Position numbers and translations under genes: made by a program. Shown here piece after piece: positions 46,196 to 56,800 of a stretch of 64,000 bases of DNA. Under the pieces are notes generated by a model, which was given only the letters and a program-made list of their open reading frames with translations, had not been told where the DNA came from and did no database searches. This DNA comes from an uncultured Phycisphaerae bacterium. GTDB taxonomy: Bacteria > Planctomycetota > Phycisphaerae > UBA1845 > PWPN01. Location of the stretch: positions 1 through 64,000 of the forward strand of contig CALLOB010000011.1 in NCBI GenBank assembly GCA_938005315.1. The letters are read 5' to 3'. Every line of letters begins with the position of its first letter. The stretch's first letter is position 1.

Positions 46196-47575
46196 TCACC
46201 GGGCATAGCCCAGCTCGCGCTCCGTCTCACCGACGGCCTCGTCGATGATGTCCAGTCCCCGCAGCAGAACCTCGTCCTCCATCACGATCGGCGGGCTCAT
46301 CCGCAGGATGTGTCCGGCCGGAATCCAGGCCAGACCGCGGGCGAAGGCCTTCTGATAAACCATGGCCCCGGCCTTGTCGAAAGGCTCCTTCGTCGCCCGG
46401 TCCTTGACCAGCTCGATGCCGAACAGACACCCCTTGCCGCGCACATCGCCGATGATCGGATGCTCGTCCTTCATCCGCCGCATGCGCCGCATCGCCACTT
46501 CCTCCAGGTGAACGGCCCGCTCCAGGAGATTCTCCTCCTGGATGACCTCGATGCTGGCCAGCGCCGCGGCGCAGGCCATCGGATTGCCCCCGTAGCTGCT
46601 GGAGGCCGAAATGGCCTCGAATGACTCCTTGTAGGGCTCGCGCACCGCCACGGCCGTCACCGGGAAACCGTTGCCGAAGCCCTTGCCGATCGATACCACG
46701 TCCGGGAGCGTGTTCCAGTGCTCCATGCAGAGAAAGCGGCCGGTCCGCCCCATGCTGGTCAAAACCTCGTCGGCCATCAGCAAGATGCCCCGCCGGTCGC
46801 ACAGCGCCCGCAGCTTCGGAAAGAAATCATCCGGCGGCATGATCGATCCGCCCCAACCCTGGATGGGTTCCAGCACGAAGGCCGCGACCTGGTTGACCGT
46901 GGCACGCTCCAGGTACTCCTCGTAGAAGCGGATGTAGGCGTCGGTGTCGATCGTGCCGTCCGGCTTGGTCCAATGGGGCCGGTAGGTGTTCGGGCGCGGC
47001 ACCATGTGCATGCCCGGCGCGCGCACCGCCCCGTAGGCGATGGAGCGGATCTCGGCCAGCGAGACCGCGCCGTAGGTCTTGCCGTGGAAGTCGTAGTAGC
47101 AGGAGACCAGCTCGTGCCGGCCGGTGGCCGCCCGGCAGACCCGCATGCCGGCCTCCACGGCCGTCGTCCCCGAATCGTAGAGCTGGAAGCCGTTGAGATC
47201 CCCCGGCAGAACCTCGGCCAGCTTCTCCATCAGCCGGGTCTTGATCCCGGTGGTGAAATCGTGGCAGTTCATCAGCCGGGCGGCGGCCTTTTGAACCGCT
47301 TCAACGATTTTCGGGTGACAATGCCCCAGCGTGGTCACGTAGATGCCCGATGAGAAGTCGATGTAGCGGTTGCCGTCCACGTCGGTCAGCACGCAGCCGT
47401 GCCCCGACTCGAACGCCACCGGAAAAAGTTTCACCTGCCCGCTGAGACCCTTGAAGTACTTCGTGCACCGGGCATGCAGCTCCCTGGATCGGGGACCCGG
47501 CGGAGGCACGACGATCGAGGGAACGGTCGCGAGATCCACATGGGCCCAGTTCTGTTGCGCTGCGCCGACGGCCAA
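46196..47575 (-). CDS. Class III PLP-dependent aminotransferase
   Basis: ..VLTDVDGNRYIDFSSGIYVTTLGHCHPKIVEAV..AAFVLEPIQGWGG..ILLMADEVLTSMGRTGRFLCMEH..VVSIGKGFGNGFPVTAV; likely TTG start with GGAGG upstream; start uncertain. Confidence 0.9.
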   Translation of the reverse strand: MAVGAAQQNWAHVDLATVPSIVVPPPGPRSRELHARCTKYFKGLSGQVKLFPVAFESGHGCVLTDVDGNRYIDFSSGIYVTTLGHCHPKIVEAVQKAAARLMNCHDFTTGIKTRLMEKLAEVLPGDLNGFQLYDSGTTAVEAGMRVCRAATGRHELVSCYYDFHGKTYGAVSLAEIRSIAYGAVRAPGMHMVPRPNTYRPHWTKPDGTIDTDAYIRFYEEYLERATVNQVAAFVLEPIQGWGGSIMPPDDFFPKLRALCDRRGILLMADEVLTSMGRTGRFLCMEHWNTLPDVVSIGKGFGNGFPVTAVAVREPYKESFEAISASSSYGGNPMACAAALASIEVIQEENLLERAVHLEEVAMRRMRRMKDEHPIIGDVRGKGCLFGIELVKDRATKEPFDKAGAMVYQKAFARGLAWIPAGHILRMSPPIVMEDEVLLRGLDIIDEAVGETERELGYAR

Positions 47576-47778
47576 CGGTAGCCCTCCTTCGCCTGTCGCC
47601 TTCCCGGAAGCGACCCCGACCGGGTTCCACGCATCGCCCGATGCCGGTCTGCCGGGCCGACCCCGGAGATTGTACGGACCGACCCGGTCCTTGCAAGGCG
47701 GCAGCTTCGCGGCTGCGACGGGAACCCCGCGCGACGCCGCCGGCGTACCCGACCCTGCCGGCGCGGCAGACACATGCA

Positions 47779-49041
47779 TCAGACGTCCCGAGCCTCACGC
47801 GGGCCCGTTCCGCGGCCGCCCAACGGCGACCCGCTCGCACAAGCCGCGGCCAGGACCTCCTCGAATACCGCCGCCCAGCGTTGTTGATCGAACTGCTTCT
47901 CGGCCAGCCGCCGGGCGTTGCGGCCCATCTCCGCCCGCCGATCGGGGTCGTCGCACAGCTCGCACAGCCGCTGCCAGAACTCCTCGTGCCGCCCCAGGCC
48001 GGTGCCCAGGCCGGCGCCGTGGCTCTCCAGCAGGTCGCGCTGCCAGCCTCCGTAGTTCAGCAGCACCGGCCGCCCAGCCGCCAGATAATCGAACAGCCGC
48101 GTGCCGCTGGCCTGCTCCAGCACCGGATACGGCCGCACGGTCATCAGGCACAGATCGGCGGCGGCCAGGATGTCCGGCAGCCGCGTGCGCGGCTGAGGGT
48201 CCCAGATCACCACGTTGTGCAGGCCCCGGTCGCGGATGTTGCGCTCGATCTGGTCCCGGTGTTCGCCGTCCCCGACCAGCCAGAAGAGGAACTTGGGGTC
48301 CTCGCGCAGCACGTCCGCCGCCCGCAGGATCGCCTCCAGCCCGTTGACCCGCGACATCGAGCCGAGGTGCAGGCAGATGAACCGGTCCTCCCACTCGTTG
48401 TCAGCCCGAAGCCGCCGGCCGTCCCCGGCGCCGAACAGCGCCAGGTCGCAGCAGTGCGGCACGAGGACGATCTTCCCGCGGAAGGCAGAATCCGCGCCGA
48501 TATGCCGGGCCACCGGGTCGGTCAGGGCCACGATCCGGGCGGCGCCGCGATACGCGCACCGGATCAGCGCCGTCACCGCCCCGATCAGCACCGGCGACCG
48601 GATCCGCCCCGTGCCGACGAGGGACTCGACCACCAGCCGTCGAACCTCCAGCACGAACGGCACGCGCCGCAGCCACCAGGCCGCCAGTGCCGGGAGCAGC
48701 CCGCCCGGCGAAGGCACGGTGACGCAGACCACGTCCGGTCGCCTGACCCGCAGCAGATATCCGCAGGCCAGCAGCGTGAACGCCAGTTGGCGCAGCCACC
48801 CCAGGCGTCCCTCGCGGATCCGGCCCAGGCCCGCGTTGACGATGGTCACGCGCACCCCGTCGACCTCGGATCGGTGGAAAGACCGGAACCCGGACGGGAG
48901 CAGCTCCGGCAGCCTGCGGTCGCTGCAGACCACCTCGACTTCGTGGCCTCCGGCGGCCAGCTGGCGCGACATCTCGAAGGTCCTGGTGCCCGTGTGGCCG
49001 GCCAGGGCGGCGAAATCGGTGTCGATCCAGACGATCCGCAT
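47779..49041 (-). CDS. Glycosyltransferase family 4 (WbuB-like)
   Basis: MRIVWIDTDFAALAGHTGTRTFEMSRQLAAGGHEVEVVCSDRR..FICLHLGSMSRVNGLEAILRAA..LFDYLAAGRPVLLNYGGWQ.. Confidence 0.9.
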   Translation of the reverse strand: MRIVWIDTDFAALAGHTGTRTFEMSRQLAAGGHEVEVVCSDRRLPELLPSGFRSFHRSEVDGVRVTIVNAGLGRIREGRLGWLRQLAFTLLACGYLLRVRRPDVVCVTVPSPGGLLPALAAWWLRRVPFVLEVRRLVVESLVGTGRIRSPVLIGAVTALIRCAYRGAARIVALTDPVARHIGADSAFRGKIVLVPHCCDLALFGAGDGRRLRADNEWEDRFICLHLGSMSRVNGLEAILRAADVLREDPKFLFWLVGDGEHRDQIERNIRDRGLHNVVIWDPQPRTRLPDILAAADLCLMTVRPYPVLEQASGTRLFDYLAAGRPVLLNYGGWQRDLLESHGAGLGTGLGRHEEFWQRLCELCDDPDRRAEMGRNARRLAEKQFDQQRWAAVFEEVLAAACASGSPLGGRGTGPREARDV

Positions 49042-49206
49042 GCCGGCGCCAGCTTAAAACGCACGCTCACCGGCGGCAACCCCGCAGGGCGGGTCGCGGC
49101 CTTCTCACGCGCGGCTTGAAACGTCCGGCACATTGCGATACGGTGAATCCGTCCGGCATCCGGCGCGGCACCGCGCGGCCGGTCCGGCTCGCGGGATCCG
49201 GCACGC

Positions 49207-50034
49207 ATGCAGATCAACCTCCTTTGTTTCGGTGACGTGGTCGGCCGACCCGGCCGCGACATCACGGCCCGGGCCCTGCCCATGCTGGTCCGGCGCCACG
49301 ACATCCACTGCGTGATCGGCAACGTGGAGAACGCCGCCGCCGGCTCGGGCCTGACCCCGCAGCTCCACGACAGTTTCCGGGCCTGCGGCGTCAACGTCAT
49401 GACCCTCGGCGATCACGTGTACCGCCGGGGCGAGATCATCGCCCGCCTCGAGACCGCCGGCGACCTCGTGCGCCCGGTCAATCTGCCGATCAACGCCCCC
49501 GGCAGGACGCTGGCGATCTATGAAACCGCCGCCGGCCCCAAGGTGGCCGTGCTGGCCGTACTCGGCCGACTGTTCATGAAGCCCCCCACCGACTGCCCCT
49601 TCAAGGCCGTCGACCGCGTCCTCGCCCAGGTGCCCTCCGACGTGCGGATCATCGTCGTCGACGTCCACGCGGAAGCCACCAGCGAGAAGATCGCCCTGGG
49701 CTGGTACCTCGATGGAAAGGTCAGCGTGCTATTCGGCACCCACACCCACGTGCCGACCGCCGACGAATGCATTCTGCCCAACGGGACGGCGTATATCACC
49801 GACGTGGGCATGACCGGGCCCTACGACTCGGTGCTCGGCCGCATGAAGGATCGCGTGCTGCGCTCGATGATCACCAGCCTGCCGACGCCCTTCGACGTGG
49901 CCACCGGTGACCCCCGGATGTGCGGCGTCCTGGTATCGGTCGACCCCGCCACCGGGCGCGCGACCCGCATCGAGCGCATCCGCGTCGATGGCGACATGCT
50001 GCCCCCCGACGGGCCCGGCCGGGGTCCCGACTGA
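49207..50034 (+). CDS. YmdB family (TIGR00282) metallophosphoesterase
   Basis: MQINLLCFGDVVGRPGRDITARALP..IGNVENAAAGSGLTP..VDVHAEATSEKIALGWYLDGKVSVLFGTHTHVPTADECILPNGTAYITDVGMTGPYDSVLG. Confidence 0.93.
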   Translation: MQINLLCFGDVVGRPGRDITARALPMLVRRHDIHCVIGNVENAAAGSGLTPQLHDSFRACGVNVMTLGDHVYRRGEIIARLETAGDLVRPVNLPINAPGRTLAIYETAAGPKVAVLAVLGRLFMKPPTDCPFKAVDRVLAQVPSDVRIIVVDVHAEATSEKIALGWYLDGKVSVLFGTHTHVPTADECILPNGTAYITDVGMTGPYDSVLGRMKDRVLRSMITSLPTPFDVATGDPRMCGVLVSVDPATGRATRIERIRVDGDMLPPDGPGRGPD

Positions 50035-50045
50035 GGCTCGCCCGC

Positions 50046-51632
50046 ATGCCTGCCCGCCCCGCCGACGACCGCGATCCTCCGGCACCGCGTCGGACCCGTG
50101 CGCCCTTCGATCCCGAGCGCATGGCCGTCGCGCCGGACCCGCGCGTTCTACCCGTGCACCTCACCGTCAGCCAGCTCAACGCCCTGGTCAAGCGGACGCT
50201 GACCACCGCCCTTCCGGCCACGATCCACCTGGTCGGCGAGATCAGCAACTTCCGGCGCGCCGACAGCGGCCACCTCTACATGACCATCAAGGACGAGCGC
50301 AGCGAGGTGCGAGCCGTGATGTGGAGATCCCTGGCGAGGAGCCTGAAGTTCAAACCGGCCGATGGACTGGCGGTGGTCGCCACCGGCTCGGTCGATCTGT
50401 ACGAACTGCGCGGAGAATACCAGTTCAACATCCGGCGCCTGGAGCCAGTGGGCACCGGGGCACTGGAGCTGGCCTTTCAGCAGCTCTGCGCGCGGCTTCG
50501 CGACGAGGGGCTGTTCGACATCCGCCGCAAGAAACCGATTCCCCGCTTTCCGCGGCGGATCGCGGTGGTCACCAGCGCCACCGGAGCCGCGATCCGCGAT
50601 ATCCTCCGCACCCTCCACCGGCGCTGCCCGTGCGTGGAGGTCCTGCTTCACCCCGTGGCCGTCCAGGGGGAGGGCGCCGCCGCCGAGATCGCGGCGGCCC
50701 TGCGGCGTCTCAACGAACAGGCCGCACGGCTGGGAGGGCTGGATCTGATCATCGTCGGTCGCGGCGGCGGCTCGCTCGAGGACCTGTGGGCGATCAATGA
50801 GGAGGTCGTCGCCCGGGCCATCGGCGCCAGCGCCATACCCGTAATCAGCGGGGTGGGTCACGAATCCGACACCACCATCGCCGACCTGGTCGCCGATCTG
50901 CGGGCCGCGACGCCCACCGCCGCCGCTGAACTGGCCGTGCCGGTGCTGGGAGATCTGCTGGACGACCTCGGAGCCCGCGCCGCCGGCCTCCTGTGCGGGA
51001 TGCGGCACCGGCTCGAAGTCGCCGCGGGCCGCATCGAGGCCGTCGCGTGCCGGCCGTGCTTCCGCGACCCGATGAGCATCGTGCGACGGTCCGGCCAGGC
51101 CGCCGACGAGGTCTCCGGTCGCCTGGAACTGGCCTGGTCCCGGCGATGGAATCGTGTCGTCGCCCGCCTGCACGACCTTCAGACCCGGCTGCTCGCCCGC
51201 CGCCCGGCCTGGGTGCTTCACCGTCGGAGCATGCGGCTGGCCGAGATCGGCCACCGCCTCGACTGGCGGATGCATGACAGGCTCATCCGCGCCGCCGGTG
51301 CCCTCGAGCGGTGCGGCGGGATGCTTCGGCTCCGATCGCCGCTGCGGGCGGTCCGGGAGGGGCACAACCGCCTTGCGGACGCAGCCCGAGGCGTGGACCG
51401 GGCCGTCGTTCGTCGTCTGGAAAGCTCCGCGGCACTGCTGGAGGCGGTCGGAAAACGTCTGGAAAGCACCGAGATCCGCCGCACGCTGGCCAGAGGCTAC
51501 ACCATCACCCGACGGGCGACGGACGGGCGCATCGTGCGGCGCCCGGGGGACGTTGGACCAGGCGACGTTGTTCGCACCGAAACGGCCGAGGGGACTTTCG
51601 AGAGCCGCGTCACCGACGACGGGTCAGGTTGA
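50046..51632 (+). CDS. xseA: Exodeoxyribonuclease VII large subunit
   Basis: ..LTVSQLNALVKRTL..LVGEISNFRRADSGHLYMTIKDE..RIAVVTSATGAAIRDILRTLHRR..GRGGGSLEDLWAINEEVVARAI..PVISGVGHESDTTIADLVADLRAATPTAAAE. Confidence 0.95.
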   Translation: MPARPADDRDPPAPRRTRAPFDPERMAVAPDPRVLPVHLTVSQLNALVKRTLTTALPATIHLVGEISNFRRADSGHLYMTIKDERSEVRAVMWRSLARSLKFKPADGLAVVATGSVDLYELRGEYQFNIRRLEPVGTGALELAFQQLCARLRDEGLFDIRRKKPIPRFPRRIAVVTSATGAAIRDILRTLHRRCPCVEVLLHPVAVQGEGAAAEIAAALRRLNEQAARLGGLDLIIVGRGGGSLEDLWAINEEVVARAIGASAIPVISGVGHESDTTIADLVADLRAATPTAAAELAVPVLGDLLDDLGARAAGLLCGMRHRLEVAAGRIEAVACRPCFRDPMSIVRRSGQAADEVSGRLELAWSRRWNRVVARLHDLQTRLLARRPAWVLHRRSMRLAEIGHRLDWRMHDRLIRAAGALERCGGMLRLRSPLRAVREGHNRLADAARGVDRAVVRRLESSAALLEAVGKRLESTEIRRTLARGYTITRRATDGRIVRRPGDVGPGDVVRTETAEGTFESRVTDDGSG

Positions 51633-53799
51633 GCATGGCCAGCCCCGCCATCGACGCGATCCATGCCCCCAGGATTCCGGCTCCGCACAACGGCAGGGCC
51701 GGAGCCGCCGGTGCCGCATCGAGCGTGAACTGGGCGGCATCCGTCGAGGCGTCGGCCGCGAAAACCTGCACGGCCTTCGTGCTGGAGCCCATCAGGCCGC
51801 CGGCCGTGGTGGCTACCAGCCGCACGGTATAGATACCCGGCTCGGTGTACGTGTGCGATGCCGTTCGACCGGTGCCCGAGGCGCCGTCGCCGAACTCCCA
51901 CGCGTAGCTGATCACCTCCGGCCCCGGACCGCTCCAGGACCCGGCCTCGAACGCCACCTCCAGCGGGGCCCGGCCGAACGCCGGAGAGGCCGAGAAGACC
52001 GCCGGGCTGGACTGACCCGTCACCGTGATCGTCACCACGGCCTCGCCGGCCTGCAGCGACGAAGTTCCGGCCACCAGGCGCACGTTGTACACGCCGGGAA
52101 CCAGGAAGGTGTGAGACACGTAGGCCCCGCGGGCCGGGTCGCTGCCGTCATCAAAATACCAGGTGTAGGTCAGGTCGTCGTTGTTCTCCGTGACCCCGCC
52201 GGCATAGAAATGCACCTCCAGCGGCGCATCGCCGCCCAGGGGCGTCGCCCGGGCCGAGGCCCGCGGGAAACCGGTCGCCGGGGGGGGCGTCGTCGCCGGC
52301 GGCACGACCATCCGGCCGGTGCTCAGGCCAAACGCGGTGAGGACGTCGACCGCCTCGATCCCGTAGGCGATCTCCTCGTAAGGGGCATACTCGTCGGGGG
52401 TGAATCCGACCTGGATGTCGTCGCCGGTGCCCAGGATGCCGTCACGGCCGAAGCCGGCGATGTTGCGCAGGTCGTCGGGACCGCCGGAATCGATGATACA
52501 GGGCCAGTCGTTGGTGTTGTCGGTGTGCCACAGACCCAGGTAATGACCGGCCTCATGGGTGGCGATGTTGCCGACCACGATGCCGATGGCGTCGATGATC
52601 GTCAGCCCGCCGCCCAGGCGGAGGTTGTTGATCGAGAAGGGATTGCCCGGATTCCGGTCGCTGAGGATATCCAGCAGGACCACCGCGGTCTCCTCGCGGT
52701 CGTAGTTGCCCGGGTCGATCGACTGGGCGATTCCGATGGTGCTCAGACCCAGTTCCCAGATATACCCTCCGATGATCACACGGGAGACGTTGGGCTGCCC
52801 GAAGGGGTCCGGATGGTCCTTGCTGTTCAGGATCCGCACATCGAAATGCCCGTCGGTGCGGTCGGTGGGCCGGTTGCCATTGAGACTGGCCAGCCGCAGG
52901 CGGTCGAAATTCCCCTTGACCTGGGCGACGATGGCATCGATCACCGCGGCCTGGTCCTCGTCGGTCAGCCCCCATCGCGGCAGAAAGTCCCGCAACGGAC
53001 TCAGAAAGGCCGTCGCGTAATACGAGTCGAAGAGCCGTCCGGCCGGCACCTGGGCGCCGTCGAAGTCCAGGAAGATGGTCTGCGTCGCGCCGACCGCGTC
53101 GTCCTCCAGGAACGGCCGGCGGCTGCGGATCTGTAGAACATACTCGCCGGAAGACGCCTTGTGCGCGGAAGACACGCGGATCAGGTAGTCGCCGGCGGCT
53201 GGGGCGATCCAGGTCAGCGCGGCATCGAAATAAGAGTTTCCGCGAGGCATCGGCGAACCCGGCGGGTACATGTACGTGAACGGATAGAACAAGAACCATC
53301 TCCCGTAGGGGTTGTACGCGGCGATGTCCTCCGAGCGGATCAGTTCGATGCGGCTGGTCTGCTCGATGGCCAACACCGGGTCGAGCACGCCGGCACTGAC
53401 CGCCGCCAGCCCGATCAGATCCCCCTTGGTGGCGCTGAAACGGTAGAGATCCTCATCAGAACCCCCCAGATCCCGGCCGGTACCGGGGTCCGTCCCCCCA
53501 ATGCGGCCGCGGATATCCAGATCCACGCCGTCGAGCGGCGCGGGACGGATGTCGATGATTTGGGCCTGCGAGAGCGTCCCGTTGGGCTCGACCTCGTTGA
53601 TCGTGCGCAGGCCCGCGGCCCGCAGTGCGGTCGTGTCCTTGGTCGGCACCCGCTTGGGCGGCGGGGCACACCACGACCACCCCCGGTCCTGCCAGGGGCA
53701 GCATCGTTCCGCCCCGGCCGCGACGCCGGTGGCGACAAGAACCGTCAGCACCAGCCCGGTCGCCGCAAGAGTGTGCCTGGCAGACCTTCTCATTCTCAT
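51610..53799 (-). CDS. Secreted metzincin-motif protein with PKD domains and C-terminal TM/Arg tail
   Basis: Signal peptide; HEAGHYLGLWH (HExxHxxGxxH); two PKD units (..VHFYAGGVTENNDDLTYTWYFDDGSDPARGAYVSHTF.., ..VISYAWEFGDGASGTGRTASHTYTEPG..); C-term LPLCGAGILGAWIASMAGLAMLNLTRRR. Confidence 0.82.
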   Translation of the reverse strand: MRMRRSARHTLAATGLVLTVLVATGVAAGAERCCPWQDRGWSWCAPPPKRVPTKDTTALRAAGLRTINEVEPNGTLSQAQIIDIRPAPLDGVDLDIRGRIGGTDPGTGRDLGGSDEDLYRFSATKGDLIGLAAVSAGVLDPVLAIEQTSRIELIRSEDIAAYNPYGRWFLFYPFTYMYPPGSPMPRGNSYFDAALTWIAPAAGDYLIRVSSAHKASSGEYVLQIRSRRPFLEDDAVGATQTIFLDFDGAQVPAGRLFDSYYATAFLSPLRDFLPRWGLTDEDQAAVIDAIVAQVKGNFDRLRLASLNGNRPTDRTDGHFDVRILNSKDHPDPFGQPNVSRVIIGGYIWELGLSTIGIAQSIDPGNYDREETAVVLLDILSDRNPGNPFSINNLRLGGGLTIIDAIGIVVGNIATHEAGHYLGLWHTDNTNDWPCIIDSGGPDDLRNIAGFGRDGILGTGDDIQVGFTPDEYAPYEEIAYGIEAVDVLTAFGLSTGRMVVPPATTPPPATGFPRASARATPLGGDAPLEVHFYAGGVTENNDDLTYTWYFDDGSDPARGAYVSHTFLVPGVYNVRLVAGTSSLQAGEAVVTITVTGQSSPAVFSASPAFGRAPLEVAFEAGSWSGPGPEVISYAWEFGDGASGTGRTASHTYTEPGIYTVRLVATTAGGLMGSSTKAVQVFAADASTDAAQFTLDAAPAAPALPLCGAGILGAWIASMAGLAMLNLTRRR

Positions 53800-53851
53800 C
53801 TCCCGCCGATGTCGATCGGCCGGCCCCTGATCCGGCCCCGCCCGCGCGGCT

Positions 53852-56800
53852 TCACAGTCCGAAGCCGTAGACCAAGTAGACTTCGCCCGCGTTCGTTTTG
53901 CCCTCCGGGTCGGCCTCGATGGCGGAGATCAGCAGATCATCCCGTCCGTCGCCGTCCAGGTCGCCGGCCCGGCTGATGCCGCGGGCCAGCTCGCCGGTCA
54001 GGGTGTGGCCGCCGCCGAGATGGTCGCCGCCACGCCGCCCCATGAACACCAGCCCCGGCAGGTTGGCCGTGCCGATCTCGCTGAGGCTGATGGTGCCCTT
54101 GAGGTGCCTGCCGCCGAAGACCACGTAGACGACGCCGCACTCGGCCATATTGTCCGGCCGGCCGTCGCCGTCGAGGTCGTCGGCCTTGCCGTCGCCGTTC
54201 AGATCGATGCCCGGCGCATCCAGCGTCCCGTCGTAATCGCTGTCGAACATCCGCCGGACGGTCGCCGGCGGCCCGGCCATCGGGGCCGCGATGGCCAGGT
54301 CGGCGATGCCGTCGCCGTTGATGTCGCCGGCGTTGGCCACGGTCTCGCCGGTGCGGTTGCCGGCCTCGGTGCCGATGAGCTGCATCGCATCGCCGGCCTG
54401 GATGAGCTGGTTCAGCGTCGTCCCGCCCGCGTCGTTGAGCAACGTCCTGCCGCCGAAGACGATCACGACCCGGCCGGACTGGAAGCCGGCGGATGTGCCG
54501 GCATTGGGCGCCCCGACGATCAGGTCGGCGGACTTCTGGGGGTCGTCGTTATAGTCGTCGTTGAGCCGGGCCGGTCCGGCCGAGGCGATCGCGGTGCCGA
54601 GATTCTCGTTCACCTCGCCGAGGATCATCAGCCCGTTCAGCCGGTCCGGATCGTTCTTCGGCAGCTGCAGCCGCTCCAGGAAGTAGTGGCCCTCGACCTG
54701 CGGCTCCCGCCGATAGATCAGGTAGACCGCCCCGCGTCCACTGTTGGTTCCCGGTCCGCCGACGGCGAAGTCCTCTCGACCATCGCGATTGAAGTCCCGG
54801 ATCCCGGCCACCTCCCCGACCCGATCGCCGGGAGCCGCGCCGACGATGTAGAACGGGTGGTACATCTTGTCCCAGGGACCGTCGTCCAGGTTGATCTGGC
54901 CGCAATTTCCGCCATACCGGAGGGATCCGACGTCCCGCACGATCCAGTTGTGCGGCGCAGGCGTGTCCACATGGGTCTGGACACCGGGCACGCTCCAGAA
55001 GAACGCGTTGTCCGCATCGCCCGGCACCCGCAGCGGGATCATGTAGACGCATCCGGACATCTCGCGTCGGCCGGTGATGTCCGGCAGCCGACCCCATACG
55101 TCGCGGTCGGTCACCGACCTCAGGGGCGCGCCGACCAGCAGGAAGCCTCCCGAAACCGAGATGCTCTTGCCGAAGAGATTCGCGGTTGTCGGAACTTCGG
55201 TCTCCCACTGGGTCGTGGTCTGGCCGAGAATCCGGCATCCGTACGGCTCGCGCGGACCGGCGATGATGAAGTTCTCGCAGGCCGTGCCGCGGCCGTAGAA
55301 ACCCGTGCCCAGGACCCTGATCCACCCGCTGTTGGGGAAGGTGAAGTTCACGCAGTAGCCATCGTCGTCGGTGCTGAAGCGTCCGCCGATGGTGGGGCTG
55401 ACCGGATCGACCTGGGAAAGACTCAGCAGCGTCCCGAACCCGCAGCCGTTGTGCGGACTGATGATCCACCCGCCGGCGGGAACGGGATCCGCCAGACGCG
55501 GGGGATCGATCTCCAAGGGGTCCTTGGGGTCCCACTTGATGCCCCTGGTGGTCCTCTGAATGAAACCGTCGCAGGGAAACGTGGCCGTCTCGGGATCCCC
55601 CCCGCTGAGCAGGTCGCCGTCGCAACGGTTTTCGAGAATCGGGTACCCCGGCGGCGAGGGGCTGACCGTCATGTTATCGAAAAGCTGCCCGACGTCCCCG
55701 AGCCGCAGAACCCGGCCGGCATTCGTGTTCAGCGCGTTGCGGTTGGTCATCACCGGGTTACGGCTGGACACCACCACCGCCCCGCCGCGCAGGAAGTGCC
55801 CGTTGTTCTCCAGTCGCCCGGTCCCGGCGATCGGGTTGGGGTGGAAACCGTCCATGGCCTGGAACCGCAGCCGGTAGGAGTCGCACCACGGAAATCCGAA
55901 CACCAGCTCCTGCCGTCCGTCGCCGTCCTGGTCGGGAATCAGCGTCAACGATTGCAGGCCCTGGGTGCTGAACGGGGCCGGCGGCTCACCATTGACCTGG
56001 AAACCCAGCGGGTTGCCGCGACCGAAGGGGTCGTCGGGCGGATGCGGGTTCGGCATGATGCCCGGCATGACCAGCCCGGGAAGATCGGGCGTGCCGACCC
56101 CGTTGACCTCGATGTCGCCCTGGTAGCGTGCCCGCCGACCATAGATCAGGTAGGCCTCACCGGCGCCGCGCCCGTCGTTCGCGTAGATGTAGGGTTTGGC
56201 GTACTGCGCCGCCAGGACGATCTCGTTCAGGCCGTCGCCGTCGTAGTCGTCGGCCGCCAGCATGGCACTGCCCAGGTTGTCCTGGAAGTTGAAACCCCGG
56301 AAGATCGCGCCCTGAAGAGCCCCGCTCTGGGCAATGACCTCATTGTCCTCATTCCGCTGGGTGCCCAGGCCCCCCAGCCAGAAGGACGTCGCCTGGATCG
56401 TCAGCCGCCCCTGCGAGTACGCCTCCACCGGGTCGCCGACCAGCGGCGTGCAGGTGACGCCGATGAAGAACGTGCCGAGGATGCCGGTGGTGTCCCACTG
56501 GTAGATCTGCTGGGCCGCGTCGATTCCCGCCGGCCCGATGAAGACGCGCGAGGCCTGCCCGTCCGGCACGCCGTCGTCGTCGTGATCCGGCTCGCGGAAG
56601 ATGCGCACCGATCCGTCGCCGGGCAGAAGGTTCGTCGACCAGCGGATCGTGAAGATCTGCGAAGCCAGTATCGTGGTGTCGGTCCGCGGCGTGGTCACCG
56701 CGACGATGACCTCACCCTCCTCACCCGGACCCGGCACGCCCCCGCCACCGCCTCCTCCTCCGCTTCCCGGCGGCGTCAGCGTGAAGGCCCCGTCGCTGTA

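Noticed and set aside
52277-52286. G8 run in the PKD protein gene
   Set aside because: Shorter than typical phase-variable tracts and in a Pro-rich linker; not strong enough.
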